Translations under genes and position numbers: made by a program
Assembly: GCA_023634235.1 (NCBI GenBank)
Contig: JAMKCF010000003.1
Span: 4,616,958 to 4,680,957 of the forward strand
Source of the DNA: Pisaster brevispinus
Lineage: Eukaryota > Echinodermata > Asteroidea > Forcipulatida > Asteriidae
Direction of reading: 5' to 3'
DNA length: 64,000 nucleotides
Part shown: positions 14,240 through 26,500 of the stretch, one piece after another
Numbering within the stretch: position 1 is the first letter of the stretch
How the letters are laid out: every line of letters starts with the position of its first letter
The notes under the pieces: model-generated
What the model was told of the DNA's origin: nothing
Seen by the model: the letters and a program-made list of their open reading frames with translations, nothing else
Databases searched by the model: none

Positions 14240-15629
14240 GGGAGCACGTATCAATTTAACCGCCCGAGAGCTAGGCCGAATCTGGCCGAATCTGGCGGCC
14301 CTCTGCTGTGAAGGCTTTTACAATAGAAATGACTGGTGTCATGAATAATCCGCATACCAAGTGTCAAATTTGCTCACCTTTGCTCATTAAACCTTCACTA
14401 CCTCAACACAATGGTTGTTGGATCTGGATGGGCCAGGGGCAGCTACAAAAGGTTGGACTGGTCCTTTGTCAAGTGGCTGGCAAGTAAGGGATTATAGGAT
14501 TACTGCCCACAACTCTAGACTGAATAAGCTGTTTGAAATAGCCGGAATGGTTTCGCTTCCAATTTCTTTACAACAAGTCATGGGGACTGACGGATATTAT
14601 TTAGAAATAAATCTTCACAGAATCTGCCGTAAAGGTTTGCTCACAACGAAGCTTCCACAGGTCGTGTGCCAGGCAAGTTGATACATTTACGTGCGTGATA
14701 CAATACAAGGAACTATGCTAAAGTGTGCCCTCTTGTTCAATTAATTCATTTTTTAGACAGAAATGTGTACCAGCCTCAGCCAAGTGTTCGTTTATTTAAA
14801 AAGACATATCTCGAAATGATTAAACGTTAGTAAATTTGCGTCCGTACACAATATAGATAGTGTGATAAAAGTATTTCAGTGACTAAATTATCCGTGTGTG
14901 CTGAACAATAATGGAAAGTAATACATTATGGTTTTTGTAAGGCTTTTTTCCCGTTGGACTTCTTTTTGCGTCGCAAAATAATTAGTACGCAAAAAAACAA
15001 ACAAAAAACCACCAATGAAGGCGGCACATTTTAATCACGCAACACCATAATTATAAGAAACAAATTGTTTGTTGCGGAAGGCAAACATAGCTGAATCCAC
15101 AATTGTTTCTTGGAATTATAAATGGAGGTTATATCATACGGAGAAATAATTCTAATCTTCCTTGGTCCTGTGCCGTTTAACTGTAAGTCCAGCCTTATGT
15201 TTATATTCCTACTCCGATTCATCTCTGCATCACCAAAGATTTTCAGATCGTAGTTGTACAAAGTGTTTTTAACATTTTAACAGCAGAATTCAGTTGAAAT
15301 CATTCCTAATTGTTTTTCTTTTTCTTGGCAAATGCAGTCATACCTAAACCCCCAATAGAACTCATGGATTATAGTTGGAAGTTTATGGTCTTAAACCTTC
15401 ACTAATCCGGGCACAAAGGGCCTTTGTCCAAGTCATCAGGGATTAACAGTCACCTATATATTCCTTTGTGTACCCAAAGCTGGGTAGCAGGCGCTATGAG
15501 ATCATGAATATGCCAGTGATGAAACCTTGCGGTGTGCATTGACCTGTTGATAATGATGCTCATCATAGCCCTGGGCGATTCGGCCAGTTTCGGCCTAGTT
15601 CTCGGGCGGTTAAATTGATACGTGCTCCC
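14240..15629 (+). mobile_element. Non-autonomous DNA transposon, copy 1 (PIF/Harbinger-like)
   Basis: A 1,390-bp insertion that cleanly interrupts the satellite. Both ends carry a 53-bp terminal inverted repeat beginning GGGAGCACGTATCAATTTAA, with two mismatches between ends (positions 31 and 42). TAA at 14237-14239 is repeated at 15630-15632. Removing the element and one TAA gives a satellite sequence found elsewhere, for example near 1,905-1,970 and 12,105-12,170, so the empty site is visible. A 3-bp TWA duplication with long TIRs is characteristic of PIF/Harbinger elements; the superfamily call rests on this alone. The inside has only short open frames (88 codons at 14,415-14,681; 76 codons on the minus strand at 15,031-15,261), with no recognisable transposase or Myb-like protein, so it is probably mobilised in trans. 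Confidence 0.85.
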
Positions 15630-17540
15630 TAAAGGGCTTTCCCATAAAGGGCTGTCCCATGAAGGGCTGTTTCATGAAGGGCTGTCCCATGAAGGGCTGT
15701 CCCATGAAGGGCTGTCCCATGAAGGGCTGTCCCATGAAGGGCTGTCCCATGAAGGGCTGTCCCCTAAAGGGCTGTCCTAAGAAGGGGCTTTCCCATAAAG
15801 GGCTTTCCCATAAAGGGCTGTCCCATGAAGGGCTGTCGCATAAAGGGCTGTCCCATGAAGGGCTCTGCCATGAAGGGCTGTCCCATGAAGGGCTGTCGTA
15901 TGAAGGGCTTTCCCATGAAGGGCTTTCCCATGAAGGGCTTTCCATAAAGGGCTGTCCCATGAAGGGCTGTCGCATGAAGGGCTGTCCCATGAAGGGCTTT
16001 CCCATGAAGGGCTATCCTATGAAGGGCTGTCCTATGAATGGTTTTCCCATGTCGAGCTGTCCTATGAAGGGCTTTCCCATAAAGGGCTTTCCCATAAAGG
16101 GCTGTCCCATGAAGGGCTGTCCCATGAAGGGCTGTCGCATGAAGGGCTGTCCCATGAAGGGCTGTCCCATGAAGGGCTTTCCCATGAAGGGTTGTGCTAT
16201 GAAGGGCTGTCCCATGTCGGGCTTTCCCATGAAGGGTTGTGCTATGAAGGGCTGTCCCATGTCGGGCTGTCCCATGAGGGGCAGTGTCATGAAGGGTTGT
16301 CCTATGAAGGGCTCTCCTATGAAGGGCTGTCACATGAAGGGCTGTCCTATAAATGGGCTGTCCCATGAAGGGCTGTCCCATAAAGAGCTGTCCCATGAAG
16401 GGCTGTCCCATGAAGGGCTTTCCCATAAAGGGCTTTCCCATAAAGGGCTGTCCCATGAAGGGCTGTCACATAGGGGGGCTGTCCTAAGAATGGTTTTCCC
16501 ATGAAGGGTTGTGCTAAGAAGGGCTGTCCCATGTCGGGCTGTCCCATGAGGGGCTGTCTCATGAAGGGTTCTCCTATGAAGGGCTGTCCCATGAAGGGCT
16601 GTCCCATGAAGGGCTGTCCCATGACGGGCTGTCCTATAAAGGGCTGTCCCATGAAGGGCTGTCCCATGAAGGGGTGTCCCATGAAGAGGTGTCCCATGAA
16701 GGGGTGTCCCTTGAAGGGCTGTCCCATGATGGGCTGTCCTATAAAGGGCTATCCTATAAAGGGCTGTCCCATGAAGAGGTGTCCCATGAAGAGGTGTCCA
16801 ATGAAGGGGTGTCCTATGAAGGGCTGTCCCATGAAGGGGTGTCCCATGAAGAGGTGTCCAATGAAGGGGTGTCCTATGAAGGGCTGTCCCATGAAGGGGT
16901 GTCCCATAAAGGGCTGTCCCATGAAGGGCTGTCCCATGAAGGGCTGTCCCTTGAAGGGCTGTCCCATAAAGGGCTGTCCTATGAAGGGCTTTCCCATAAA
17001 GGGCTTTCCAATAAAGGGCTGTCCCATGAAGGGCTGTCGCATGAAGGGCTGTCCCATGAAGGGCTTTCCCATGAAGGGCTGTCCTATGAATGGTTTTCCC
17101 CATGAAGGGCTGTCCAATGAGGGGCAGTGTCATGAAGGGTTGTCCTATGAAGGGCTCTCCTATGAAGGGCTGTCACATGAAGGGCTGTCCTATAAATAGG
17201 CTGTCCCATGAAGGGCTGTCCCATAAAGAGCTGTCCCATGAAGGGCTGTCCTATGAAGGGTTTTCCCATAAAGGGCTTTCCCATAAAGGGCTGTCCCATG
17301 AAGGGCTGTCGCATGAAGGGCTGTCCCATGAAGGGCTTTCCCATGAAGGGCTGTCCCATGAAGGGCTGTCCTATGAAGGGCTGTCCCATGAAGGGCTGTC
17401 CTATGAAGGGCTGTCCCATGTCGGGCTGTCCCATGAGGGGCCGTCTCATGAAGGGTTCTCCTATGAAGGGCTGTCTTATGAAGGGCTGTCACATGAAGGG
17501 CTGCCCTATGTCGGGCTGTCCCATTAAGGGCTGTCCCATG
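15630..17540. repeat. 15-bp satellite array, block B1 (type A continued)
   Basis: The array resumes directly after the transposon with the same variant order as block A: the GCTGTTTCATGAAGG unit, the 14-bp CTTTCCATAAAGG unit near 15,941, paired TGTCGGGCT variants near 16,210-16,270, and ACATAGGGGGGCTGTCCTAAG near 16,470. These match 6,300-7,440 and 12,240-13,460 in block A. Near 17,100-17,540 the order becomes irregular, marking the passage into the second variant family. Confidence 0.93.
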
Positions 17541-20500
17541 AAGGGCTGATCCATGAAGGGCTGTCCAATGAAGGGCTGTCCCATGAAGGGCTGTCCCATG
17601 AAGGGCTATCCCGGGAAGGGCTGTCCCATGAAGGGCTGTCCCATGAAGGGCTGTCCCAGGAAGGGCTGTCCCATGAAGGGCTGTGCCATGAATGGCTGTC
17701 CCATGAAGGGATGTCCTATGAAGGGCTGTCTCATGATGGGCTGTCCTATGTCCGGCTGTCCCATGAAGGGCTCTCCCAAGAAGGGCTGTCCCATAAAGGG
17801 CTGTCCTATGAAGGGCTGTCCTATGTCGGGGTGTCCCATAAAGAGCTGTCCTATGAAGGGCTTTCCCATGCCGGGCTGTCCCATGTCGAGCTGTCCCATG
17901 AGGGGCAGTGTCATGAAGGACTGTCCTATGAAGGGCTGTCCTATGAAGGGCTGTCACATGAAGGGCTGTTCTAAGAATGGTTTTCCCATGAAGGGTTGTG
18001 CTACGAAGGGCTGTCCCATGTCGGGCTGTCCCATGAGGGGCTATCCCATGAAGGGCTGTCCCATGAAGGGCTGTCCCATAAAGGGCTGTCCCATGAAGGG
18101 CTGTCCAATGAAGGGGTGTCCCATGAAGAGGTGTCCAATGAAGGGGTGTCCTATGAAGGGCTGTCCCATGAAGGGGTGTCCCATAAAGGGGTGTCCTGTG
18201 AAGGGCTTTCCCATAAAGGGCTTTCCCATAAAGGGCTGTCCCATGAAGGGCTGTCCCATGAAGGGCTGTCGCATGAAGGGCTGTCCCATTAAGGGCTTTC
18301 CCATGAAGGGCTATCCTATGGAGGGCTGTCCTATAAATGGTTTTCCCATGAAGGGCTGTCCTATGTATGGTTTTCCCATGAAGGGTTGAGCAATGAAGGG
18401 CTGTCCCATGTCGGGCTGTCCTATGAAGGGCTTTCCCATCAAGGGCTTTCCCATAAAGGGCTTTCCCATAAAGGGCTGTCCCATGAAGGGCTGTTGCATG
18501 AAGGGCTGTCCCATGAAGGGCTTTCCCATGAAGGGCTGTTCTATGAAGGGCTGTCCCATGAAGGGCTGTCCCATGAAGGGCTGTCCCATGAAGGGCTGTC
18601 CCATGAAGGGATGTCCTATGAAGGGCTGTCTCATGAAGGGCTGTCCCATGAAGGGCTGTCCTATAAATGCACTGTCCCATAAAGAGCTGTCCCATAAAGG
18701 GCTGTCCTACGAAGGGCTGTCCTATGGCGGGCAGTCCCATGGTGGGTTGTCCTATGAAGGGCTGTCCTATGAAGGGCTTTCCCATGAAGGGCTGTCCTAT
18801 GAAGGGCTGTCCTATGAAATGCTGTCCCATGAAGGGCTGTCCCATGAAGGGCAGCTCATGAAGGGCTGTCCTATGAAGGGCTGTCCTATGAAGGGCTGTC
18901 CTTTGAAGGGCTGTCCCATGAAGGGAAGTCCCATGAAGGGCTGTCCCATGAAGGGCTGTCCTATGAAGGGCTGTCCTATGAAGGGCTGTCCTCTGAAGGG
19001 CTGTCCCATGAAGGGCTATCCTACGAAGGGCTGTCATAAGAAGGAATGGCCCATGAAGGGCTGTCCTATGTCGGGTTGTCCGATTAGGGGCTGTCTCATG
19101 AAGGGTTGTCCTACGAAGGGCTTTCTCATGAAGGGTTGTCCTTCGAAGGGCTTTCCCATAAAGGGCTGTCCCATGAAGAGCTGTCGCATGAAGGGCTGTC
19201 CCATGAAGGGATTTCCCATGAAGGGCTATCCTATGAAGGGCTGTCCCATGAAGGGCTGTCCCATGAAGGCCTGTCCTATAAGTGGGCTTTCCCATGCAGG
19301 TCTGTCCCATAAAGGGCTGTCCTACGAAGGGCTGTCCTATGACGGATAGTCCCATGGAAGGTTGTCCTATGAAGGGCTGTCCTATGAAGGGCTTTCCCAT
19401 GAAGGGCTCTCCCATGAAGGGCTGTCCCATGAAGGGCTGTCCTATGAAGGGCTGTCCCATGAAGGGCTGTCCCATGAAGAACTGTCCTATGAAGGGCTGT
19501 CCTATGAAGTGCTGTCCCATGAAGGGCTGTCCCATGAAGGGCAGCTCATGAAGGGCTGTCCTATGAAGGGCTGTCCTATGAAGGGCTGTCCTATGAAGGG
19601 CTGTCCCATGAAGGGAAGTCCCATGAAGGGTTGTCCCATGAAGGGCTGTCCTATGAAGGGCTGTCCTATGAGGGGCTGTCCCATAAAGGGAAGTCCCATG
19701 AAGGGCTGTCCTATGAAGGGCTGTCCCATGAAGGGCTGCTCATGAAGGGCTGTCCTATGAAGGGCTGTCCCATGAAGGGCTGTCCCATGAAGAGCTGTCC
19801 CATGAAGGGAAGTCCCATGAAGGGCTGTCCTATGAAGGGCTGTCCTATGAAGGGCTGTCCTAAAAGGGAAGTCCCACGAAGGGCTGTCCTATGAAGGGCT
19901 GTCCTATTATGAAGGGCTGTCCCATGAAAAACTTTCCTATGAAGGGCTGTCCTATGAAGAGCTGTCCCATGAAGGGCTGTCCTAAGAAGGGCTGTCCTAT
20001 GAAGTGCTGTCCCATGAAGGGCTGTCCCATGAAGGGCTGCTCATGAAGGGCTGTCCTATGAAGGTCTGTCCTATGAAGGGCTGTCCTATGAAGGGCTGTC
20101 CTATGAAGGGCTGTCCCATGAAGGGAAGTCCCATGAAGGGCTGTCCCATGAAGGGCTGTCCTATGAAGGGCTGTCCTATGAAGGGCTGTCCCATAAAGGG
20201 AAGTCCCATGAAGGGCTGTCCTATGAAGGGCTGTCCCATGAAGGGCTGCTCATGAAGGGCTGTCCTATGAATGGCTGTCCTATGAAGGGCTGTCCTATGA
20301 AGGGCTGTCCCATGAAGGGAAGTCCCATGAAGGGCTGTCCCATGAAGGGCTGTCCTACGAAGGGCTATCCCGGGAAGGGCTGTCCCATGAAGGGCTGTCC
20401 CATGAAGGGCTGTCCCATGAAGGGCTGTCCCATGAATGGCTGTCTCATGATGGGTTGTACTATGTCAAGCTGTCCCATGAAGGGCTGTCCCATGAACGGT

Positions 20501-23500
20501 TGTCCTAAAAAGGGCTGTCCTATGAAGGGCTGTCCCATGAAGGGCTCTCCCAAGAAGGGCTGTCCTATAAATGGACTGTCCCATGAAGAGCTGTCCCATA
20601 AAGGGCTGTCCTATGAAGGGCTGTCCTTTATGTCGGGGTGTCCCATAAAGAGCTGTCCTATGAAGGGCCTTCCCATGCCGAGCTGTCCCATGTCGAGCTG
20701 TCCCATGAGGGGCAGTGTCATGAAGGACTGTCCTATGAAGGGCTGTCCTATGAAGGGCTGTCACATGAAGGGCTGTCCTATGTATGGTTTTCCCATGAAG
20801 GGTTGAGCAATAAAGGGCTCTCCTATGTCGGGCTGTCCTATGAAGGGCTTTCCCATCAAGGGCTTTCCCATAAAGGGCTTTCCCATAAAGGGCTGTCCCA
20901 TGAAGGGCTGTTGCATGAAGGGCTGTCCCATGAAGGGCTTTCCCATGAAGGGCTGTTCTATGAAGGGCTGTCCCATGAAGGGCTGTCCCATGAAGGGCTG
21001 TCCCATGAAGGGCTGTCCCATGAAGGGATGTCCTATGAAGGGCTGTCTCATGAAGGGCTGTCCCATGAAGGGCTGTCCTATAAATGCACTGTCCCATAAA
21101 GAGCTGTCCCATAAAGGGCTGTCCTACGAAGGGCTGTCCTATGGCGGGCAGTCCCATGGTGGGTTGTCCTATGAAGGGCTGTCCTATGAAGGGCTTTCCC
21201 ATGAAGGGCTGTCCTATGAAGGGCTGTCCTATGAAATGCTGTCCCATGAAGGGCTGTCCCATGAAGGGCAGCTCATGAAGGGCTGTCCTATGAAGGGCTG
21301 TCCTATGAAGGGCTGTCCTTTGAAGGGCTGTCCCATGAAGGGAAGTCCCATGAAGGGCTGTCCCATGAAGGGCTGTCCTATGAAGGGCTGTCCTATGAAG
21401 GGCTGTCCTCTGAAGGGCTGTCCCATGAAGGGCTATCCTACGAAGGGCTGTCATAAGAAGGAATGGCCCATGAAGGGCTGTCCTATGTCGGGTTGTCCGA
21501 TTAGGGGCTGTCTCATGAAGGGTTGTCCTACGAAGGGCTTTCTCATGAAGGGTTGTCCTTCGAAGGGCTTTCCCATAAAGGGCTGTCCCATGAAGAGCTG
21601 TCGCATGAAGGGCTGTCCCATGAAGGGATTTCCCATGAAGGGCTATCCTATGAAGGGCTGTCCCATGAAGGGCTGTCCCATGAAGGCCTGTCCTATAAGT
21701 GGGCTTTCCCATGCAGGTCTGTCCCATAAAGGGCTGTCCTACGAAGGGCTGTCCTATGACGGATAGTCCCATGGAAGGTTGTCCTATGAAGGGCTGTCCT
21801 ATGAAGGGCTGTCCTATGAAGGGCTTTCCCATGAAGGGCTCTCCCATGAAGGGCTGTCCCATGAAGGGCTGTCCTATGAAGGGCTGTCCCATGAAGGGCT
21901 GTCCCATGAAGAACTGTCCTATGAAGGGCTGTCCTATGAAGTGCTGTCCCATGAAGGGCTGTCCCATGAAGGGCAGCTCATGAAGGGCTGTCCTATGAAG
22001 GGCTGTCCCATGAAGAACTGTCCTATGAAGGGCTGTCCCATGAAGGGCAGCTCATGAAGGGCTGTCCCATGAAGGGCAGCTCATGAAGGGCTGTCCTATG
22101 AAGGGCTGTCCTATGAAGGGCTGTCCCATGAAGGGCTGTCCCATGAAGGGCTGTCCCATGAAGGGTTGTCCCATGAAGGGCTGTCCTATGAAGGGCTGTC
22201 CTATGAGGGGCTGTCCCATAAAGGGAAGTCAAATGAAGGGCTGTCCTATAAAGGGCTGTCCCATGAAGGGCTGCTCATGAAGGGCTGTCCTATGAAGGGC
22301 TGTCCCATGAAGGGCTGTCCTATGAAGAGCTGTCCCATGAAGGGAAGTCCCATGAAGGGCTGTCCTATGAAGGGCTGTCCTATGAAGGGCTGTCCTATGA
22401 AGGGCTGTCCTATGAAGGGCTGTCCTATTATGAAGGGCTGTCCCATGAAAAACTTTCCTATGAAGGGCTGTCCTATGAAGAGCTGTCCCATGAAAAGCTG
22501 TCCCATGAAGGGCTGTCCTATGAAGGGCTGTCCTATGAAGTGCTGTCCCATGAAGGGCTGTCCCATGAAGGGCTGTCCTATGAAGGTCTGTCCTATGAAG
22601 GGCTGTCCTATGAAGGGCTGTCCCATGAAGGGAAGTCCCATGAAGGGCTGTCCCATGAAGGGCTGTCCTATGAAGGGCTGTCCTATGAAGGGCTGTCCCA
22701 TAAAAGGGAAGTCCCATGAAGGGCTGTCCTATGAAGGGCTGTCCCATGAAGGGCTGCTCATGAAGGGCTGTCCTATGAATGGCTGTCCTATGAAGGGCTG
22801 TCCTATGAAGGGCTGTCCCATGAAGGGAAGTCCCATGAAGGGCTGTCCTATGAAGGGCTATCCCGGGAAGGGCTGTCCCATGAAGGGCTGTCCCATTAAG
22901 GGCTGTCCCATGAAGGGCTGTCCCATGAAGGGCTGTCCCATGAATGGCTGTCCCATGAAGGGATGTCCTATGAAGGGCTGTCTCATGATGGGTTGTACTA
23001 TGTCAAGCTGTCCCATGAAGGGCTGTCCCATGAACGGTTGTCCTAAAAAGGGCTGTCCTATGAAGGGCTGTCCCATGAAGGGCTCTCCCAAGAAGGGCTG
23101 TCCTATAAATGGACTGTCCCATGAAGAGCTGTCCCATAAAGGGCTGTCCTATGAAGGGCTGTCCTATATGTCGGGGTGTCCCATAAAGAGCTGTCCTATG
23201 AAGGGCCTTCCCATGCCGAGCTGTCCCATGTCGAGCTGTCCCATGAGGGGCAGTGTCATAAAGGACTGTCCTATGAAGGGCTGTCCTATGAAGGGCTGTC
23301 ACATGAAGGGCTGTCCTATAAATGGGCTGTCCCATGAGGGGCTGTCCCATGAAGGGCTGTTCTATGAAGGGCTTTCCCAGAAAGGGCTTTCCCATAAAGG
23401 GCTGTCCCATGAAGGGCTGTCGCATGAAGGGCTGTCCCATGAAGGGCTGTCCCATGAAGGACTGTCCCATGAAGGGCTGTCCCATGAAGGGCTGTCCCAT

Positions 23501-26500
23501 GAAGGGCTGTCCCATAAAGAGCTGTCCTATGAAGGGCTTTCCCATAAAGGGCTTTCCCATAAAGGGCTGTCCCATGAAGGGCTGTTGCATGAAGGGCTGT
23601 CCCATGAAGGGCTTTCCCATGAAGGGCTGTCCTATAAATGGTTTTCCCCATGAAGGGCTGTCCTATGAAGGGCATTCCCATGAAGGGTTGTGCTATGAAG
23701 GGCTGTCCCATGTCGGGCTGTCCCATGAGGGGCAGTGTCATGAAGGGTTGTCCTATGAAGGGCTGTCATATGAAGGGCTGTCACATGAAGGGCTGTCCTA
23801 TAAATGGGCTGTCCTATAAATGGGCTGTCCCATGAAGGGCTGTCCCATAAAGAGCTGTCCCATGAAGGGCTGTCCTATGAAGGGCTTTCCCATGAAGGGC
23901 TGTCCCATGTCGAGCTGTCCCATGAGGGGCTGTCTCATGAAAGGTTGTCCTATGAAGGGCAGTCCCATCAAGGGCTGTCACATGAAGGGCTGTCACATGA
24001 AGGGCTGTCCCATGAAGGGCGGTCCCATGAAGGGCTGTCCCATGAAGGGCTGTCCAATGAAGGGCTGTCCATGCAGGGCTGTCCCATGAAGGGCTGTCCC
24101 ATGAAGGGCTGTCCTATGAAGGGCTGTCCCATGAAGGGCTCTTCCATGAAGGGCTGTCCCATGAAGGGCTGTCTTATGAAGGGCTGTTACATCAAGGGCT
24201 GTCCCATGAAGGGCTGTCCCATGAAGGGCTGTCCCATGAGGGGCTGTCCCATGAAGGGTTGTCCTATGAAGGGCTGTACTATGAAGGGCTGTCCCATGAA
24301 GGGAAGTCCCATGAAGGGTTGTCCCATGAAGGGCTGTCCTATGAAGGGCTGTCCTATGAGGGGCTGTCCCATAAAGGGAAGTCCCATGAAGGGCTGTCCT
24401 ATGAAGGGCTGTCCCATGAAGGGCTGCTCATGAAGGGCTGTCCTATGAAGGGCTGTCCCATGAAGGGCTGTCCTATGAAGAGCTGTCCCATGAAGGGAAG
24501 TCCCATGAAGGGCTGTCCTATGAAGGGCTGTCCTATGAAGGGCTGTCCTATGAAGGGCTGTCCTATGAAGGGCTGTCCTATTATGAAGGGCTGTCCCATG
24601 AAAAACTTTCCTATGAAGGGCTGTCCTATGAAGAGCTGTCCCATGAAAAGCTGTCCCATGAAGGGCTGTCCTATGAAGGGCTGTCCTATGAAGTGCTGTC
24701 CCATGAAGGGCTGTCCCATGAAGGGCTGTCCTATGAAGGTCTGTCCTATGAAGGGCTGTCCTATGAAGGGCTGTCCCATGAAGGGAAGTCCCATGAAGGG
24801 CTGTCCCATGAAGGGCTGTCCTATGAAGGGCTGTCCTATGAAGGGCTGTCCCATAAAGGGAAGTCCCATGAAGGGCTGTCCTATGAAGGGCTGTCCCATG
24901 AAGGGCTGCTCATGAAGGGCTGTCCTATGAATGGCTGTCCTATGAAGGGCTGTCCTATGAAGGGCTGTCCCATGAAGGGAAGTCCCATGAAGGGCTGTCC
25001 TATGAAGGGCTATCCCGGGAAGGGCTGTCCCATGAAGGGCTGTCCCATGAAGGGCTGTCCCATGAAGGGCTGTCCCATGAAGGGCTGTCCCATGAATGGC
25101 TGTCCCATGAAGGGATGTCCTATGAAGGGCTGTCTCATGATGGGTTGTACTATGTCAAGCTGTCCCATGAAGGGCTGTCCCATGAACGGTTGTCCTAAAA
25201 AGGGCTGTCCTATGAAGGGCTGTCCCATGAAGGGCTCTCCCAAGAAGGGCTGTCCTATAAATGGACTGTCCCATGAAGAGCTGTCCCATAAAGGGCTGTC
25301 CTATGAAGGGCTGTCCTATATGTCGGGGTGTCCCATAAAGAGCTGTCCTATGAAGGGCCTTCCCATGCCGAGCTGTCCCATGTCGAGCTGTCCCATGAGG
25401 GGCAGTGTCATGAAGGACTGTCCTATGAAGGGCTGTCCTATGAAGGGCTGTCACATGAAGGGCTGTCCTATAAATGGGCTGTCCCATGAGGGGCTGTCCC
25501 ATGAAGGGCTGTTCTATGAAGGGCTTTCCCAGAAAGGGCTTTCCCATAAAGGGCTGTCCCATGAAGGGCTGTCGCATGAAGGGCTGTCCCATGAAGGGCT
25601 GTCCCATGAAGGACTGTCCCATGAAGGGCTGTCCCATGAAGGGCTGTCCCATGAAGGGCTGTCCCATAAAGAGCTGTCCTATGAAGGGCTTTCCCATAAA
25701 GGGCTTTCCCATAAAGGGCTGTCCCATGAAGGGCTGTTGCATGAAGGGCTGTCCCATGAAGGGCTTTCCCATGAAGGGCTGTCCTATAAATGGTTTTCCC
25801 CATGAAGGGCTGTCCTATGAAGGGCATTCCCATGAAGGGTTGTGCTATGAAGGGCTGTCCCATGTCGGGCTGTCCCATGAGGGGCAGTGTCATGAAGGGT
25901 TGTCCTATGAAGGGCTGTCATATGAAGGGCTGTCACATGAAGGGCTGTCCTATAAATGGGCTGTCCTATAAATGGGCTGTCCCATGAAGGGCTGTCCCAT
26001 AAAGAGCTGTCCCATGAAGGGCTGTCCTATGAAGGGCTTTCCCATGAAGGGCTGTCCCATGTCGAGCTGTCCCATGAGGGGCTGTCTCATGAAAGGTTGT
26101 CCTATGAAGGGCAGTCCCATCAAGGGCAGTCACATGAAGGGCTGTCACATGAAGGGCTGTCCCATGAAGGGCGGTCCCATGAAGGGCTGTCCCATGAAGG
26201 GCTGTCCAATGAAGGGCTGTCCATGCAGGGCTGTCCCATGAAGGGCTGTCCCATGAAGGGCTGTCCTATGAAGGGCTGTCCCATGAAGGGCTCTTCCATG
26301 AAGGGCTGTCCCATGAAGGGCTGTCTTATGAAGGGCTGTTACATCAAGGGCTGTCCCATGAAGGGTTGTCCCATGAAGGGCTGTCCCATGAGGGGCTGTC
26401 CCATGAAGGGTTGTCCTATGAAGGGCTGTACTATGAAGGGCTGTCCCATGAAGGGCTGTCTCATGAATGGTTGTCCTATAAAGGGCTGTCCCATGAAGGG

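Noticed and set aside
287..19535. Long open frames in the satellite (for example 485 codons at 287-1,744 and 781 codons at 17,190-19,535, both minus strand)
   Set aside because: The 15-mer lacks stops in five of six frames, so long frames arise on both strands at once. They change frame at 14- and 16-bp units, show no codon-position bias and have no start, splice or polyadenylation context.
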